64,000 nucleotides of DNA from CAVXEF01 sp963827315 (GCA_963827315.1 CAWHAL010000004.1:372001-436000); one strand, 5' to 3'; positions 1 through 9,196 are shown, numbered from the stretch's first letter. Notes: generated from the letters alone by a model not told the origin. Translations and numbers: made by a program.

Positions 1-1175
1 TCGGAAAGACATTTCTCCATCACCTGCAGCAATTCCTGTTCGTCTTTTACCATAATACCGCCCTGTGCAGCTAAAAGGGCGTCCGCGGTCTGCTGGAAGT
101 TATAAGTCGATGGGCCGAATACGGTGCATTTGCCCAAGGCCGCCGCCTCTATCATATCCGAGCCGCCCATCGGTACGAGAGACCGGCCGACGAAAATTAT
201 AGTAGCAAGCGAATAAAACTTTCTCAAATCGCCCATCGTGTCGCCGAGGATTACTGCATCGATTTTCGATTTAGCTGCTGTTTTTATTTGGCTGTAACGA
301 ATCAAAGGCAAGCTGGCTTGCTCTATCAGTTGTGCGACTTCGTCGAAGCGTTCGGGTTTGCGGGGTACAAGTACCAATCGCAAATTCCTGAACCGGTCCT
401 GTTGTTTCAGGTTTCGATAGACGTCGAGCAGAATTTCTTCTTCGCCAGGGCCGGTTCCGCCCGCGACCCATAGTTTTTCGTTGCTGATTCCCAGTTCAGC
501 CGCGAGAGCATCCGCACCTTCAACTTTATCGGCGATTTGAGCGGTATCGTACTTGAGGGAGCCAGTAACGATGACTTTTTCCTTCGCGGCACCAATCTGC
601 TTAAAACGCTGGGCGTACTCTTCAGTTTGCGCAAGAATCAGACTTACCCGTCCGAAGGTTTTTTCAGCAATCGGTTTTATCTTCCTATACCCTGAAAAAC
701 TCCTCTCGGTTATTCTGCCGTTGACAACAACGACCGGGACATTTTGCTGCTCTGCGATTTGGACAAGGTTGGGCCAGACCTCAAGTTCCATCAGCAGGCA
801 TATCGCGGGGCGGATTTCGCGAAAGGCCCTGTGCATCACCGGCGAAAAATCAAACGGAAAATAAGTTACGGTATGATTAGAGCCGAAAATGGCGCTGGCG
901 CGGGCAAAGCCGGTGTCGGTCGTTGTGCTTATTACAATTTCGTAATCACCGAATCGCTTTTGGAGCTCTTCAACAATGGTTTTGGTGGCGTTGACCTCGC
1001 CGACGCTTACCGCGTGTATCCAGATGCACTTTTTTTCCGGCTGTTTGCGGGTGATATTGCCGAATCGCTGCCCCCAGCCGGTGTGGTAGCGTTTGTGCCT
1101 CGCCATCCGGTACAGAACGACAGGGCTTATCGCTACACCAACCAGCAAATACAGGCAATCTATAATAAATGTCAT
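1..1175 (-). CDS. waaA: 3-deoxy-D-manno-octulosonic acid (Kdo) transferase, partial at left edge
   Basis: The enzyme transfers Kdo from CMP-Kdo to lipid A precursors at the cytoplasmic face of the inner membrane. The frame is open from an ATG at 1175 down to base 1, giving about 391 residues of a family that is usually about 420-440 long; only the C-terminal tail is missing. A hydrophobic N-terminal anchor (residues 5-23) is followed by HAVSVGEVNA, whose Glu60 sits where the catalytic base of WaaA lies. Further on are ELEVWPN (about 130), the AGGTGPGEEE stretch that begins the C-terminal GT-B half, and VGRSLVPMGGSDMIEAAALG near 340-360, typical of the CMP-Kdo site. It points away from the tRNA-Arg gene with a 184-base spacer between. 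Its presence implies an LPS-type outer membrane. Confidence 0.93.
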   Translation of the reverse strand, partial: MTFIIDCLYLLVGVAISPVVLYRMARHKRYHTGWGQRFGNITRKQPEKKCIWIHAVSVGEVNATKTIVEELQKRFGDYEIVISTTTDTGFARASAIFGSNHTVTYFPFDFSPVMHRAFREIRPAICLLMELEVWPNLVQIAEQQNVPVVVVNGRITERSFSGYRKIKPIAEKTFGRVSLILAQTEEYAQRFKQIGAAKEKVIVTGSLKYDTAQIADKVEGADALAAELGISNEKLWVAGGTGPGEEEILLDVYRNLKQQDRFRNLRLVLVPRKPERFDEVAQLIEQASLPLIRYSQIKTAAKSKIDAVILGDTMGDLRKFYSLATIIFVGRSLVPMGGSDMIEAAALGKCTVFGPSTYNFQQTADALLAAQGGIMVKDEQELLQVMEKCLS

Positions 1176-1318
1176 TTCTTTTTTCCGTGAGTAAACAGAC
1201 GTTTTACGGGACAATAGATGATATTTGCAAATCACAATTATGTCAAACAATTGTCGCAGCAGACGAGGTTTCGAGGATTCTTCCACAATCCTTGGGCAGT
1301 TATAAAGCTGTTATATTC

Positions 1319-1347
1319 TTGACTTGCCCACCGGTTTGCCGAATAAT
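1319..1347 (+). promoter_or_regulatory. sigma70-type promoter of tRNA-Arg
   Basis: A -35 hexamer TTGACT (1319-1324) and a -10 hexamer AATAAT (1342-1347) are separated by exactly 17 bases. The expected start point falls about 6 bases before the mature tRNA 5' end at 1360. Hexamers and spacing are read directly; activity is inferred. Confidence 0.6.
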
Positions 1348-1359
1348 ACGTGTTAACCT

Positions 1360-1433
<74 letters not shown>

Positions 1434-1448
1434 GTTATAATAGTCATT

Positions 1449-4031
1449 TCACGTAAAGAAACAGATAACCTTTTGGGATACTACGTCCGACATGATTTGT
1501 AACTGGTCTGAGTTGACCTCGTATACTTTAACCACATCTTCATATTTATCCTCTCCGGGGAGAAAGTTGGTTAGTAAATTAGGCATTTCTAAAAGCTTGT
1601 CTTTGTTGAATACCACACTTTCTTTTTGTGGGAAGAGGGCGACGTAAAAAATGTCACTTTCAATCAAGTCTTGGAAGAAGTGAGTACCAAAAGAAAGCTC
1701 CGGCATCAAGTTTCCCCCTTCATAGGCTATTTCCACAAGCACTGTAATCTTGTTGATTTCAGAAAAACTGACTGGCACACCCAGGCTTGGGGTTGTTGTG
1801 CCCCACCTGCCCGGCCCAAACAAAAGGGTTGGAGTTATTTCTCTATTAGCTATCTGTCTATTCAGTTTTCCTATCAGCCTTGCAATACTATATTTCTGTG
1901 AAATCGGAGTTTCTATATATGCTTGTGGGTCGACATAAATAATTCTTTTGATTGGCTGCGAAATACTGCCTCCCATTGTATATCCCTCAGAGGCAAAAAT
2001 GACTTTTTGAGGTTGAATATTTTTCGGAATCTGCACGCCTGCTCTCAATCCTTTGATTTGCATAGGTCTGCACTGAACCAGATTTATTTTGAACGAGTTA
2101 TCATTTGCGAAGTTGACTGTGAACTCTATATCAAGGGGATATTGATAATAATTTTCCAGTCTTTTGAGCATTTTCTGCATTATTTGTGTGAAATTTGTGT
2201 TTGACAGAAGTTCTTTAAAAGTCAAGACCCATGGTCTTTGAGTTTTTATACCCAGTTCTTTCATTTTTTGCTCGGCTTGATGGTCTGGGCTGGCTATCAG
2301 GTCTAATTTCACATTTAGATTTTCTTTCAACAACTCAATTAGACCAACTGTTCTTAAGCAATTCTGGTTTGTATCAAGGAGATCAACGTTATGTTGCGAG
2401 AATCTTGCTGCATCTTCCCTCTCAGCATAAGGGCGCAACAATGGCTGATCCAAAGCAATTGTTTGTGGATAATCATCTTCAACTCGCTCCACTGCTCTGG
2501 TACCAAGGCCAAAGACAAGTCTTAGCATCCCAGCTTTTGGGTCAAGTTCAGGTTTCCAAACAAAAGTATTATATGAGACACCTACACCAGCCAAGTCAGG
2601 GAAAAAGTAGCTTTTCTTGTGTGAGCCTGACACTCGCTGGACAAGCAAAGCCATTTGTTCATCCTGCTGGTCAAGCCCTCGCTGCAGACGATATGCGAGA
2701 GCATCCTCATCCATAGTACTTGCATAAACTCTGCGCACGGCTTCTTCGAATTCGGAATAGCGTTGCTCAGGACCGCCTTGGTTTACGAGAAATATACTTT
2801 CATATTTGCCGGCAAATGCATTACCAAATGAGTCTTCGAGCAAACTGCTGGAACGAACAATAATTGGGGATTGGCCAAAATATTCTATCATTTCCTGAAA
2901 GCGTTCACGGACCTGATCGGGAAACTTGCCGCGGAGCAGATTTTCCTTCATTTGAGGGGCGACTTGAAAGTAGCCTTCCTTTGTTTTTTGTTTAATAAGC
3001 AGCTCCCACCAGCCATTTTCAACGATGTAGGTATAGAACACATCCGAGCCGATATAAAATGAATCGTGAGGTTCAAGATATTGACTCCAATCGAACGAGT
3101 CATCCTGTGAGAGGATTTTCTGGGCCAGCAGCATACCAACGGCTTTACCACCAATGAAACCACTGCCGATAAGTCTGCTCTTTATATCCGTCAAATCTTT
3201 AAGAGAAAAGTTGTTCTGGGCGAGCTGCGAGATTCTTTTCTCCCGCCCAACCATTATTCTGCAAAGCTCTCGAACAAGCTCCTTAACTTCTTTGGAGTCC
3301 GGAGGAGCTTTCATTACGCTGTCCGCTTTCATAAATAGGCGGTCCCAGTAGTCCAGGGCTCTTACTGAACCGTTCAGCCCTTTCTGAGAAATGTGGGACA
3401 AAAGTTCACTCGCATCAATGCTGCTTATTACAGGCGTAAATTCTTCACCTTGCTGCAAATGAGGCAAAAACATCGTAGGTGAGTAGCGCTTCCACACTTT
3501 CAATGGATGGATGTAAAAGTTTTCATCAAAATCATAAACATCCAATAGCAGTTGGGTTGTTTCGCGAATACGGGCAACAGTTTGAAAAGAATGATAATTT
3601 CGCAATATAGCAAAGTAAGCTATTGTGTCCAGTTCGAAAAGGTAAGGACAAGTAACCATAAAAAAATTTCCAACCATCAAATCCGTTGCCCAGGCGCTTA
3701 GTAAGTCAGAAAGACAATCAAATACGTAATAGGTTCCGGCACCTTCCTGGGAGATTATGGCATGAACTTGTGTGGAAAAACTTTCGAACCCACCCTTTGC
3801 ATCAAGCTGGTACACTGTGACACTTGGCTGATTTTCAATGAGGGGTCTATGTTGGGCAAACCTCATATAGACGATGTTCCGTTTATCCTCCAGGGCTTTG
3901 TTTATATATGGCATAACAAAGTGACTGTAGCCTTCTATGCTATCAACCTGCCAAACTACATTGTCCCCTTTTTTCAAATTGCAAAGTATCTTATCCAAAC
4001 CCTCAAGGCCTGTACTTGCCCATGCTGCCAT
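1449..4031 (-). CDS. PEP/pyruvate-binding (PPDK_N, ATP-grasp) protein with degenerate KaiC-like N-terminus
   Basis: About 860 residues. Residues 5-230 resemble a KaiC/RadA-type RecA fold (STGLEGLDKIL, KKGDNVVWQV), but where the Walker A Gly-Lys-Thr should lie the protein reads QVDSIEGYSHF, so ATP binding there is probably lost. Residues about 285-670 match the PPDK_N ATP-grasp domain of PEP synthase: GGKAVGM near 297, IIVRSSSLLEDSFGNAFAG near 390, DIEFTV and LVQCRPMQ near the domain end. The swivelling phosphohistidine domain and PEP-binding barrel of true PEP synthase are absent, so it is not a complete PEP synthase. A C-terminal part contains LLFGPGRWGTTTPSLGVP. The ATG at 4031 is preferred because AGAAAGG sits 6 bases upstream; a TTG at 4037 would overlap the stop of the NifA-like gene but lies right against that site. 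It is translationally coupled to the NifA-like gene. Its exact activity is unknown; a sensory or kinase role in nitrogen control is inference. Confidence 0.85.
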   Translation of the reverse strand: MAAWASTGLEGLDKILCNLKKGDNVVWQVDSIEGYSHFVMPYINKALEDKRNIVYMRFAQHRPLIENQPSVTVYQLDAKGGFESFSTQVHAIISQEGAGTYYVFDCLSDLLSAWATDLMVGNFFMVTCPYLFELDTIAYFAILRNYHSFQTVARIRETTQLLLDVYDFDENFYIHPLKVWKRYSPTMFLPHLQQGEEFTPVISSIDASELLSHISQKGLNGSVRALDYWDRLFMKADSVMKAPPDSKEVKELVRELCRIMVGREKRISQLAQNNFSLKDLTDIKSRLIGSGFIGGKAVGMLLAQKILSQDDSFDWSQYLEPHDSFYIGSDVFYTYIVENGWWELLIKQKTKEGYFQVAPQMKENLLRGKFPDQVRERFQEMIEYFGQSPIIVRSSSLLEDSFGNAFAGKYESIFLVNQGGPEQRYSEFEEAVRRVYASTMDEDALAYRLQRGLDQQDEQMALLVQRVSGSHKKSYFFPDLAGVGVSYNTFVWKPELDPKAGMLRLVFGLGTRAVERVEDDYPQTIALDQPLLRPYAEREDAARFSQHNVDLLDTNQNCLRTVGLIELLKENLNVKLDLIASPDHQAEQKMKELGIKTQRPWVLTFKELLSNTNFTQIMQKMLKRLENYYQYPLDIEFTVNFANDNSFKINLVQCRPMQIKGLRAGVQIPKNIQPQKVIFASEGYTMGGSISQPIKRIIYVDPQAYIETPISQKYSIARLIGKLNRQIANREITPTLLFGPGRWGTTTPSLGVPVSFSEINKITVLVEIAYEGGNLMPELSFGTHFFQDLIESDIFYVALFPQKESVVFNKDKLLEMPNLLTNFLPGEDKYEDVVKVYEVNSDQLQIMSDVVSQKVICFFT

Positions 4032-4033
4032 AA

Positions 4034-5611
4034 TCAACCTTTCTCCCTACGGTATCGCTTATAATCAATACCTAATTCTTTGACTTTATATCTTATAATC
4101 CTTGCTGTGGTTTTTAAATCTCGAGCCGTTGCTGCCAAGTTCCCATCACAGCGTTTGAGCGCATCAATAATCAAGTCTCGTTTAAACAAGCTGGTTCTTT
4201 CCTCCAATGAACCTATGCCGATTGTGCCGGATGCATCCGAGGTTTGTAATGTGGGAGGCAAATGATGACCGTGAATAACACCGTCACTGCTTAGAAGCAC
4301 CGCCCTTTCGATACAGTTTTCAAGCTCACGGACATTACCGGGCCAATGGTACGACACCATCATATTAATCGCCGGCGTGCTGATACGTCTGATATCCTTG
4401 CCTATCTTCTTGGAGTATTGCTCAGCAAAAAAGTCGGCAAGCAGTAAGATGTCATCCTTGCGTGCCCGCAGAGGCGGTAGAAAGATAGGAAATACGTTTA
4501 TACGATAGTAAAAGTCCTGCCGGAATGTTCCTTTGTCAACGCACTTCTCCAAATCTTGGTTCGTGGCCGTAATGATTCTTGTGTTTGTTTTCAGAGTGCG
4601 GTTGCTGCCGACACGTTCGAACTCCCTTTCTTGAACAACACGAAGAAGCTTTACTTGGGTGGCAGAAGAGAAGTCACCTATTTCATCGAGGAATATAGAG
4701 CCGTTGTTCGCCTCTTCGAGTCGACCTTTTCGGCTCTGTATCGCTCCCGTGAAAGCCCCTTTTTCGTGGCCGAACAGCTCACTTTCAAGCAGGTTTTCAT
4801 TCAGGGCGGCGCAATTAACCTTTATAAAAGGCCCCTTAGCCCTCGGACTGGAGTAATGAATAGCATGCGCAACCAATTCCTTTCCGGTACCCGATTCACC
4901 ACGTATAAGAACGGTTGTGTCGCTGCCGGCGACCTGATGAATTTGGCGATACACATCTCGCATAGTATTGGAATTGCCTATTATATTTTCGGGGCGAAAC
5001 CTGTCCTCCAGTTCATGACGCAATCGTAAGTTTTCGTTTTCCAGTAGCTGACGCTCAATCGCGGTTTCACGCCGGGTTCTTAAATCATTGGCAATCATAC
5101 TTGCAACGATACTTAGAACCTGCATCTCATCATTGAGCGGAGCGGTCTCTTCAAATGGTCTGTCAACCGAAATTGTCCCGATTACATCATTGCCAATAGA
5201 AATCGGCACACAAATAAAGCTTAAATCCTGCTTTGTAACATTCCATCTTTCGAAGCGATTTAAGAACAACGGCTCCTGAGAAATCTTTGGCACAATCATT
5301 GGTTTACCGGTTTGCATAACTTTTCCGGTTACGCCTTCTCCGATTCGATAAGTAATCCTTCGACTTTGTTCTTCTGAAAGATTATGTGCTGCTTCAATTC
5401 TGATCTCATGCCCATCCGGCGCAAGGAGCGTAATTGTGCCCCTATTGAGGCCGAGTTCTCTGTCCAGGATATTCAGGACCTCGGCAAGCGTTTGCTGCTG
5501 GGGTGTTCCAGATGCGAGTATCTGACTGACCTCATAAAGGGTCTCCAGGTGTTCTGCGCAATGGGGTGTATGCGCTGCAGATTCTTGCCAAAGTATTGCT
5601 TTCTTAGCCAT
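4034..5611 (-). CDS. NifA/NtrC-like sigma54-dependent transcriptional activator (GAF-AAA+-Fis HTH)
   Basis: A 525-residue enhancer-binding protein with NifA architecture. An N-terminal GAF domain (about 20-175) is followed by a helical linker and an AAA+ domain with Walker A GESGTGKE (238-245), the sigma54-contacting loop GAFTGA (285-290), Walker B SIFLDE (305-310) and the arginine-finger region. A Fis-type helix-turn-helix occupies about 480-520. No receiver domain is present, so control is probably through a ligand or partner at the GAF domain, as in NifA, rather than by phosphorylation. The ATG at 5611 has AAGGA about 10 bases upstream. It is divergent from amt, whose upstream region holds a near-perfect sigma54 promoter, and is therefore the best candidate for its activator (inference). 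The downstream PPDK_N gene begins within 3 bases of its stop. Confidence 0.93.
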   Translation of the reverse strand: MAKKAILWQESAAHTPHCAEHLETLYEVSQILASGTPQQQTLAEVLNILDRELGLNRGTITLLAPDGHEIRIEAAHNLSEEQSRRITYRIGEGVTGKVMQTGKPMIVPKISQEPLFLNRFERWNVTKQDLSFICVPISIGNDVIGTISVDRPFEETAPLNDEMQVLSIVASMIANDLRTRRETAIERQLLENENLRLRHELEDRFRPENIIGNSNTMRDVYRQIHQVAGSDTTVLIRGESGTGKELVAHAIHYSSPRAKGPFIKVNCAALNENLLESELFGHEKGAFTGAIQSRKGRLEEANNGSIFLDEIGDFSSATQVKLLRVVQEREFERVGSNRTLKTNTRIITATNQDLEKCVDKGTFRQDFYYRINVFPIFLPPLRARKDDILLLADFFAEQYSKKIGKDIRRISTPAINMMVSYHWPGNVRELENCIERAVLLSSDGVIHGHHLPPTLQTSDASGTIGIGSLEERTSLFKRDLIIDALKRCDGNLAATARDLKTTARIIRYKVKELGIDYKRYRREKG

Positions 5612-6022
5612 TTTAAGAAAATCCTTCCAATTCTAATACGACATAATTGTAACATACTCTGCAAAAATGACGCTATATTTTTTCGATAAAAAACCGATAG
5701 TGCCGAGTAAAATTTCGTAAGTGTCTTAATCACAGATGGATATGATACATTTTCATTGTATATTTTTTATTTAGGCGGCATGCTGTATTCCTGCAAAACC
5801 TTCTGAAAAATGAGACACAAATGTTGCTCTTTTGGAATAAGCTACAAATTTGTTACACTTTTCAAGCTGCGGACAGTTACAATTTTAAACGTATCTCTTT
5901 TTGAAATAAGTACTTACAACATGGTCATCTGTTCTGGCACGGCAATTGCGATTACATTAGGGCAGTTACGAGTTCAGCTCGCTGATTACTCACGCAAATC
6001 ATTTAAGCAAGGGAGCAAAGTT
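5612..6022. other. divergent regulatory region between the NifA-like gene and amt
   Basis: This 411-base AT-rich spacer carries no convincing gene; a frame open into amt from 5810 is judged to be leader. It holds the sigma54 promoter at 5935-5950. A short inverted repeat ATACA-N7-TGTAT lies at 5745-5761 and could be an activator site, but it does not match the NifA consensus (TGT-N10-ACA), and I found no NtrC-type dyad. Confidence 0.5.
5935..5950 (+). promoter_or_regulatory. sigma54 (-24/-12) promoter of the amt-glnK-glnA operon
   Basis: TGGCACGGCAATTGCG matches the RpoN consensus TGGCACG-N4-TTGC at every conserved base: the -24 GG lies at 5936-5937 and the -12 GC at 5948-5949. The predicted start point is near 5960, about 60 bases before the amt ATG. 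The divergently encoded NifA-like activator and the ammonium genes downstream fit nitrogen-limitation control. Confidence 0.88.
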
Positions 6023-7381
6023 ATGACTATGAACGGCAAAGACATGGTTGGATGGAGCAGATTGGCTGTGATGACCGCCATCCTACTTGCTGTTGGCGGC
6101 GTAGTTTCAGCCAATGAAAGCAATGATGCAGCCGTGCAGGCAACAGCAGTGGTTAACAGCGGGGATACGGCGTGGCTGCTGATATCAGCAGCCCTTGTGA
6201 TGCTCATGACACCAGGGCTGGCGTTTTTCTACGGGGGGCTGGTTCGCCGCAAGAATATGCTGTCGGTACTTATGCAGTGCTTTATGGTTCTGTGTCTGAT
6301 TAGTATTCAATGGATGGTATGCGGGTACAGTTTGTCATTCGGGCCGGACAAGGGTTCTATAATCGGTGGTCCGGAATGGTTGTTCCTGAAAGGCGTAGGA
6401 ATGAACCCGAACCCTAACTATGCAGGGACAGTACCACACGAAGTATTTATGATGTTCCAAATGATGTTCGCCGTGATCACGCCGGCCTTAATCATAGGCG
6501 CATTTGCCGAACGTATGAAATTCTCGTCGTTCTGCATTTTCATACTGTTGTGGGCGACTATTGTATATGACCCGATAGCGCACTGGGTATGGGGCGTCGG
6601 CGGTTTTTTAAGAAACATGGGTGCATTGGATTTTGCCGGTGGATCTGTTGTTCATATAAACGCCGGGATGACGGCTTTGGCGGCGGCCTTGGTGTTAGGA
6701 AAGCGACAGGGTTATCCGTGCAGTATCTCTCCACCACACAATTTGCCGTTTGCGGTACTGGGTGCAGGCTTACTATGGTTCGGATGGTTCGGCTTCAACG
6801 CAGGCAGCGCCTTGAAGGCATCGGGCCTGGCAGGCAACGCGTTCGCGGTAACACACATAGCGGGCGCTGTTGCCGGTGTAACGTGGGCTTTGCTTGACTG
6901 GCTCAAGTACAAAAAACCGACGACATTAGGTATGATTACCGGCGCAGTGGCTGGCCTGGCGGCTATTACCCCTGCATCCGGATTTGTAACACCCGCGGCT
7001 GCAATATGCATCGGTATAGGGGCTGGCTTGATTCCGTGGCTGGCCGTTACATGTCTTAAAGCAGTGCTTGGTTATGATGATTCATTAGACGCCTTTGGAG
7101 TGCACGGAATCGGAGGCACTTGGGGTGTGCTTGCAACAGGTATATGGGCCACAAAGACGATTAACCCCGACGGAGCAAATGGTTTATTGTACGGTAATCC
7201 GGCGCAGTTGTGGATTCAGGCCAAGGCGGTTATTGTCACGATAGTGTATTCATTCGTAGTCGGAATCGTGCTACTGAAGCTGGTGGATGCGGTAATGAAG
7301 CTGCGCGTAAGTGAGCACGAGGAGCGAGTAGGTTTAGACTTGACGCAGCATCGAGAGGCGGCGTATACATTGATTGATTAA
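6023..7381 (+). CDS. amt: ammonium transporter, Amt family
   Basis: A 452-residue inner-membrane ammonium channel. A cleavable signal-like segment (residues about 12-30, ending VVSANES) precedes eleven predicted membrane helices. Family motifs include TPGLAFFYGGLVRRKN, DPIAHWVWG, FAGGSVVHINAGMTALAAA, LWFGWFGFNAGSA and DAFGVHGIGGTWGVLATGI; these carry the two pore histidines and the conserved Phe gate. The frame is open upstream to 5810, but the ATG at 6023 is chosen because GGGAG lies 7 bases before it, the predicted signal follows immediately, and the sigma54 start site (near 5960) would exclude an upstream start. It is the first gene of the operon; glnK follows 19 bases after its stop, the usual amtB-glnK pairing. 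Confidence 0.95.
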   Translation: MTMNGKDMVGWSRLAVMTAILLAVGGVVSANESNDAAVQATAVVNSGDTAWLLISAALVMLMTPGLAFFYGGLVRRKNMLSVLMQCFMVLCLISIQWMVCGYSLSFGPDKGSIIGGPEWLFLKGVGMNPNPNYAGTVPHEVFMMFQMMFAVITPALIIGAFAERMKFSSFCIFILLWATIVYDPIAHWVWGVGGFLRNMGALDFAGGSVVHINAGMTALAAALVLGKRQGYPCSISPPHNLPFAVLGAGLLWFGWFGFNAGSALKASGLAGNAFAVTHIAGAVAGVTWALLDWLKYKKPTTLGMITGAVAGLAAITPASGFVTPAAAICIGIGAGLIPWLAVTCLKAVLGYDDSLDAFGVHGIGGTWGVLATGIWATKTINPDGANGLLYGNPAQLWIQAKAVIVTIVYSFVVGIVLLKLVDAVMKLRVSEHEERVGLDLTQHREAAYTLID

Positions 7382-7400
7382 GCGAGAAAGGACAAGGCAA

Positions 7401-7742
7401 ATGAAATATGTAATAGCCATTATTCAGCCGGACCGTCTGGACGAAGTGCTCAGAAGGTTGACAGAAAAAGAGATTCACCTTGTAACAGTATCGGATGTTG
7501 TTGGTCGAGGCCGACAGAAAGGTATAGCCGAGGTTTATCGAGGCCACAAGGAAAAGGGTAGTCTCCTGAGGAAGACAAAATTAGAGATAGCCGTCAATGA
7601 GAGTTTTGTAGAGCCGACAATACAGGCAATCATTGATGGTGCGAAGACAGGGCAAATCGGCGACGGCAAAATATTCGTCTTAGACCTGCCTGAATGCATC
7701 CGCATCAGGACGGGTGAAAAAGGCGGCGAAGCTATCGGATAG
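7401..7742 (+). CDS. glnK: PII nitrogen regulatory protein (GlnK/GlnB family)
   Basis: A 113-residue trimeric signalling protein that binds ATP/ADP and 2-oxoglutarate and, in related bacteria, plugs the Amt channel. Residue numbering aligns without gaps to E. coli GlnB through the T-loop: GRQKG at 37-41, Tyr46, Gly48. The B-loop TGQIGDGKIFV and C-loop IRIRTGE are intact, so nucleotide binding should be normal. Position 51, the uridylylated Tyr of enteric PII, is Glu here (YRGHKEKGSLLRK), so control by GlnD uridylylation at that site is not possible. The ATG at 7401 is chosen over an in-frame upstream start because AAAGGA and AAGG precede it and the protein then begins with the canonical MKYVIAIIQP. 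It lies between amt and glnA. Confidence 0.95.
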   Translation: MKYVIAIIQPDRLDEVLRRLTEKEIHLVTVSDVVGRGRQKGIAEVYRGHKEKGSLLRKTKLEIAVNESFVEPTIQAIIDGAKTGQIGDGKIFVLDLPECIRIRTGEKGGEAIG

Positions 7743-7783
7743 CAGGATAAACTTAGCAACCCAATTTTTAGAGAGGTGGACAG

Positions 7784-9196
7784 ATGACTCCAAAAGAATT
7801 CTTTGAGTTTGCAAAGAAGAACAACGCCAAGATGGCGGACCTGAAATTCGTCGACCTTCTTGGCACGTGGCAGCACTGCATGTTCCCAGTGGAGTACTTG
7901 GACGAAAAGGCCTTGAAGGAAGGTCTCGGTTTCGACGGTTCCTCAATCCGCGGCTGGAAGCCGATTCACCAGTCCGACATGATGGCGGTTCCGGACCTGA
8001 GCACCGTGGTAATGGACCCGTTTTTCGAAAAACCTACGGTGAGCGTCCTTACGGACATCATCGACCCCATCACACGTGAAGAATATAATCGAGACCCGCG
8101 ACATATCGCCAAAAAGGCGGTCGAATTCACGAAAAAAACTGGGATAGCGGATACTGCGTATTTCGGCCCGGAGCCGGAATTTTTCATCTTCGATGAAGTT
8201 CGTTACGAACAGAACCAGCATACCGGTATGTATGTCATCGATTCAGTGGAGGGGTCCTGGAACACTGCCCGTTTCGAAGAACCAAACCTTGGATACAAAC
8301 CATCGTACAAAGGCGGTTATTTCCCTGTGAGCCCGACCGACACCCAACAGGATATTCGGTCCGAAATGGTCGAGGAAATGCAGAAGGTCGGGATTGTAGT
8401 TGAGAAACACCATCATGAAGTTGCCTCTGGGGGGCAAGCTGAAATCGACATGCTTTTTTCGCCGCTGGTCAAAATGGCCGACCAGCTTATGTGGTTAAAG
8501 TACATCATCAGGAACGTGGCCAAGCGCCACGGCAAAACGGCAACGTTTATGCCCAAGCCGATATTCCAAGACAACGGCAGTGGTATGCACACACACTTCT
8601 CACTTTGGAAGAATGGTAAAAACCTGTTCGCCGGAAAGGGCTATGCGGGATTGTCTGACTTGGCTATGCACGCAATCGCCGGGCTCATCACCCATGCGCC
8701 GGCCATTTTGGCTTTCGCCGCGCCGACGACGAACTCATACCGTCGGCTTGTGCCTGGTTTCGAGGCGCCGGTGAACCTGTGTATGTCGGCCCGCAACCGG
8801 TCGGCTGCCTGCCGCATCCCGATGTACTCGCCGAATCCGAAGGCAAAACGAGTCGAATTCCGCTGCCCAGACCCGAGCTGCAACGGCTATCTTACTTTCG
8901 CAGCGATGCTTATGGCCGCCAACGACGGCATCAAAAAGAAGCTCGACCCCGGCAAACCGATGGACGTGGACGTGTATGAGCTGCCTAAGAAAGAGCTGGC
9001 CAAGACCAAACAGGCGCCCGGCTCCCTCGAAGAGGCGATTGGCGCGCTCGAGAAGGACCATGCGTTCCTCACCGTCGGCGACGTCTTTACCGAAGACCTT
9101 ATAGAGACGTGGATTCAGTGGAAACAGGAGAAGGAGATAAACGAGATAGCACTGCGGCCACATCCGCATGAGTTTCACCTGTACTACGATAGTTGA
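7784..9196 (+). CDS. glnA: glutamine synthetase, type I
   Basis: A 470-residue GSI subunit that makes glutamine from glutamate, ammonia and ATP as a dodecamer. Visible active-site blocks are GFDGSSIRGW, GPEPEFFIFD, GQAEIDM, the ATP-site NGSGMHTHFSLW, RRLVPGFEAP and NRSAACRIP. A Tyr in DVYELPKKE, about 60 residues from the C-terminus, aligns with the adenylylated Tyr397 of the GSI-beta group (LYDLPPEE), so adenylylation is possible in principle although no glnE is in the window. AGAGGTGG lies just before the ATG. It is the third gene of the sigma54-driven operon, 41 bases after glnK, and is followed by a strong stem-loop. Confidence 0.97.
   Translation: MTPKEFFEFAKKNNAKMADLKFVDLLGTWQHCMFPVEYLDEKALKEGLGFDGSSIRGWKPIHQSDMMAVPDLSTVVMDPFFEKPTVSVLTDIIDPITREEYNRDPRHIAKKAVEFTKKTGIADTAYFGPEPEFFIFDEVRYEQNQHTGMYVIDSVEGSWNTARFEEPNLGYKPSYKGGYFPVSPTDTQQDIRSEMVEEMQKVGIVVEKHHHEVASGGQAEIDMLFSPLVKMADQLMWLKYIIRNVAKRHGKTATFMPKPIFQDNGSGMHTHFSLWKNGKNLFAGKGYAGLSDLAMHAIAGLITHAPAILAFAAPTTNSYRRLVPGFEAPVNLCMSARNRSAACRIPMYSPNPKAKRVEFRCPDPSCNGYLTFAAMLMAANDGIKKKLDPGKPMDVDVYELPKKELAKTKQAPGSLEEAIGALEKDHAFLTVGDVFTEDLIETWIQWKQEKEINEIALRPHPHEFHLYYDS

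Noticed and set aside
1449..4031. Phosphoenolpyruvate synthase
   Set aside because: Only the ATP-grasp domain is present; the phosphohistidine and PEP/pyruvate barrel domains are absent.
5810..6022. N-terminal extension of the amt frame
   Set aside because: It is open in frame but lies across the sigma54 promoter, encodes nothing conserved, and the ATG at 6023 has a good ribosome site and a signal sequence.
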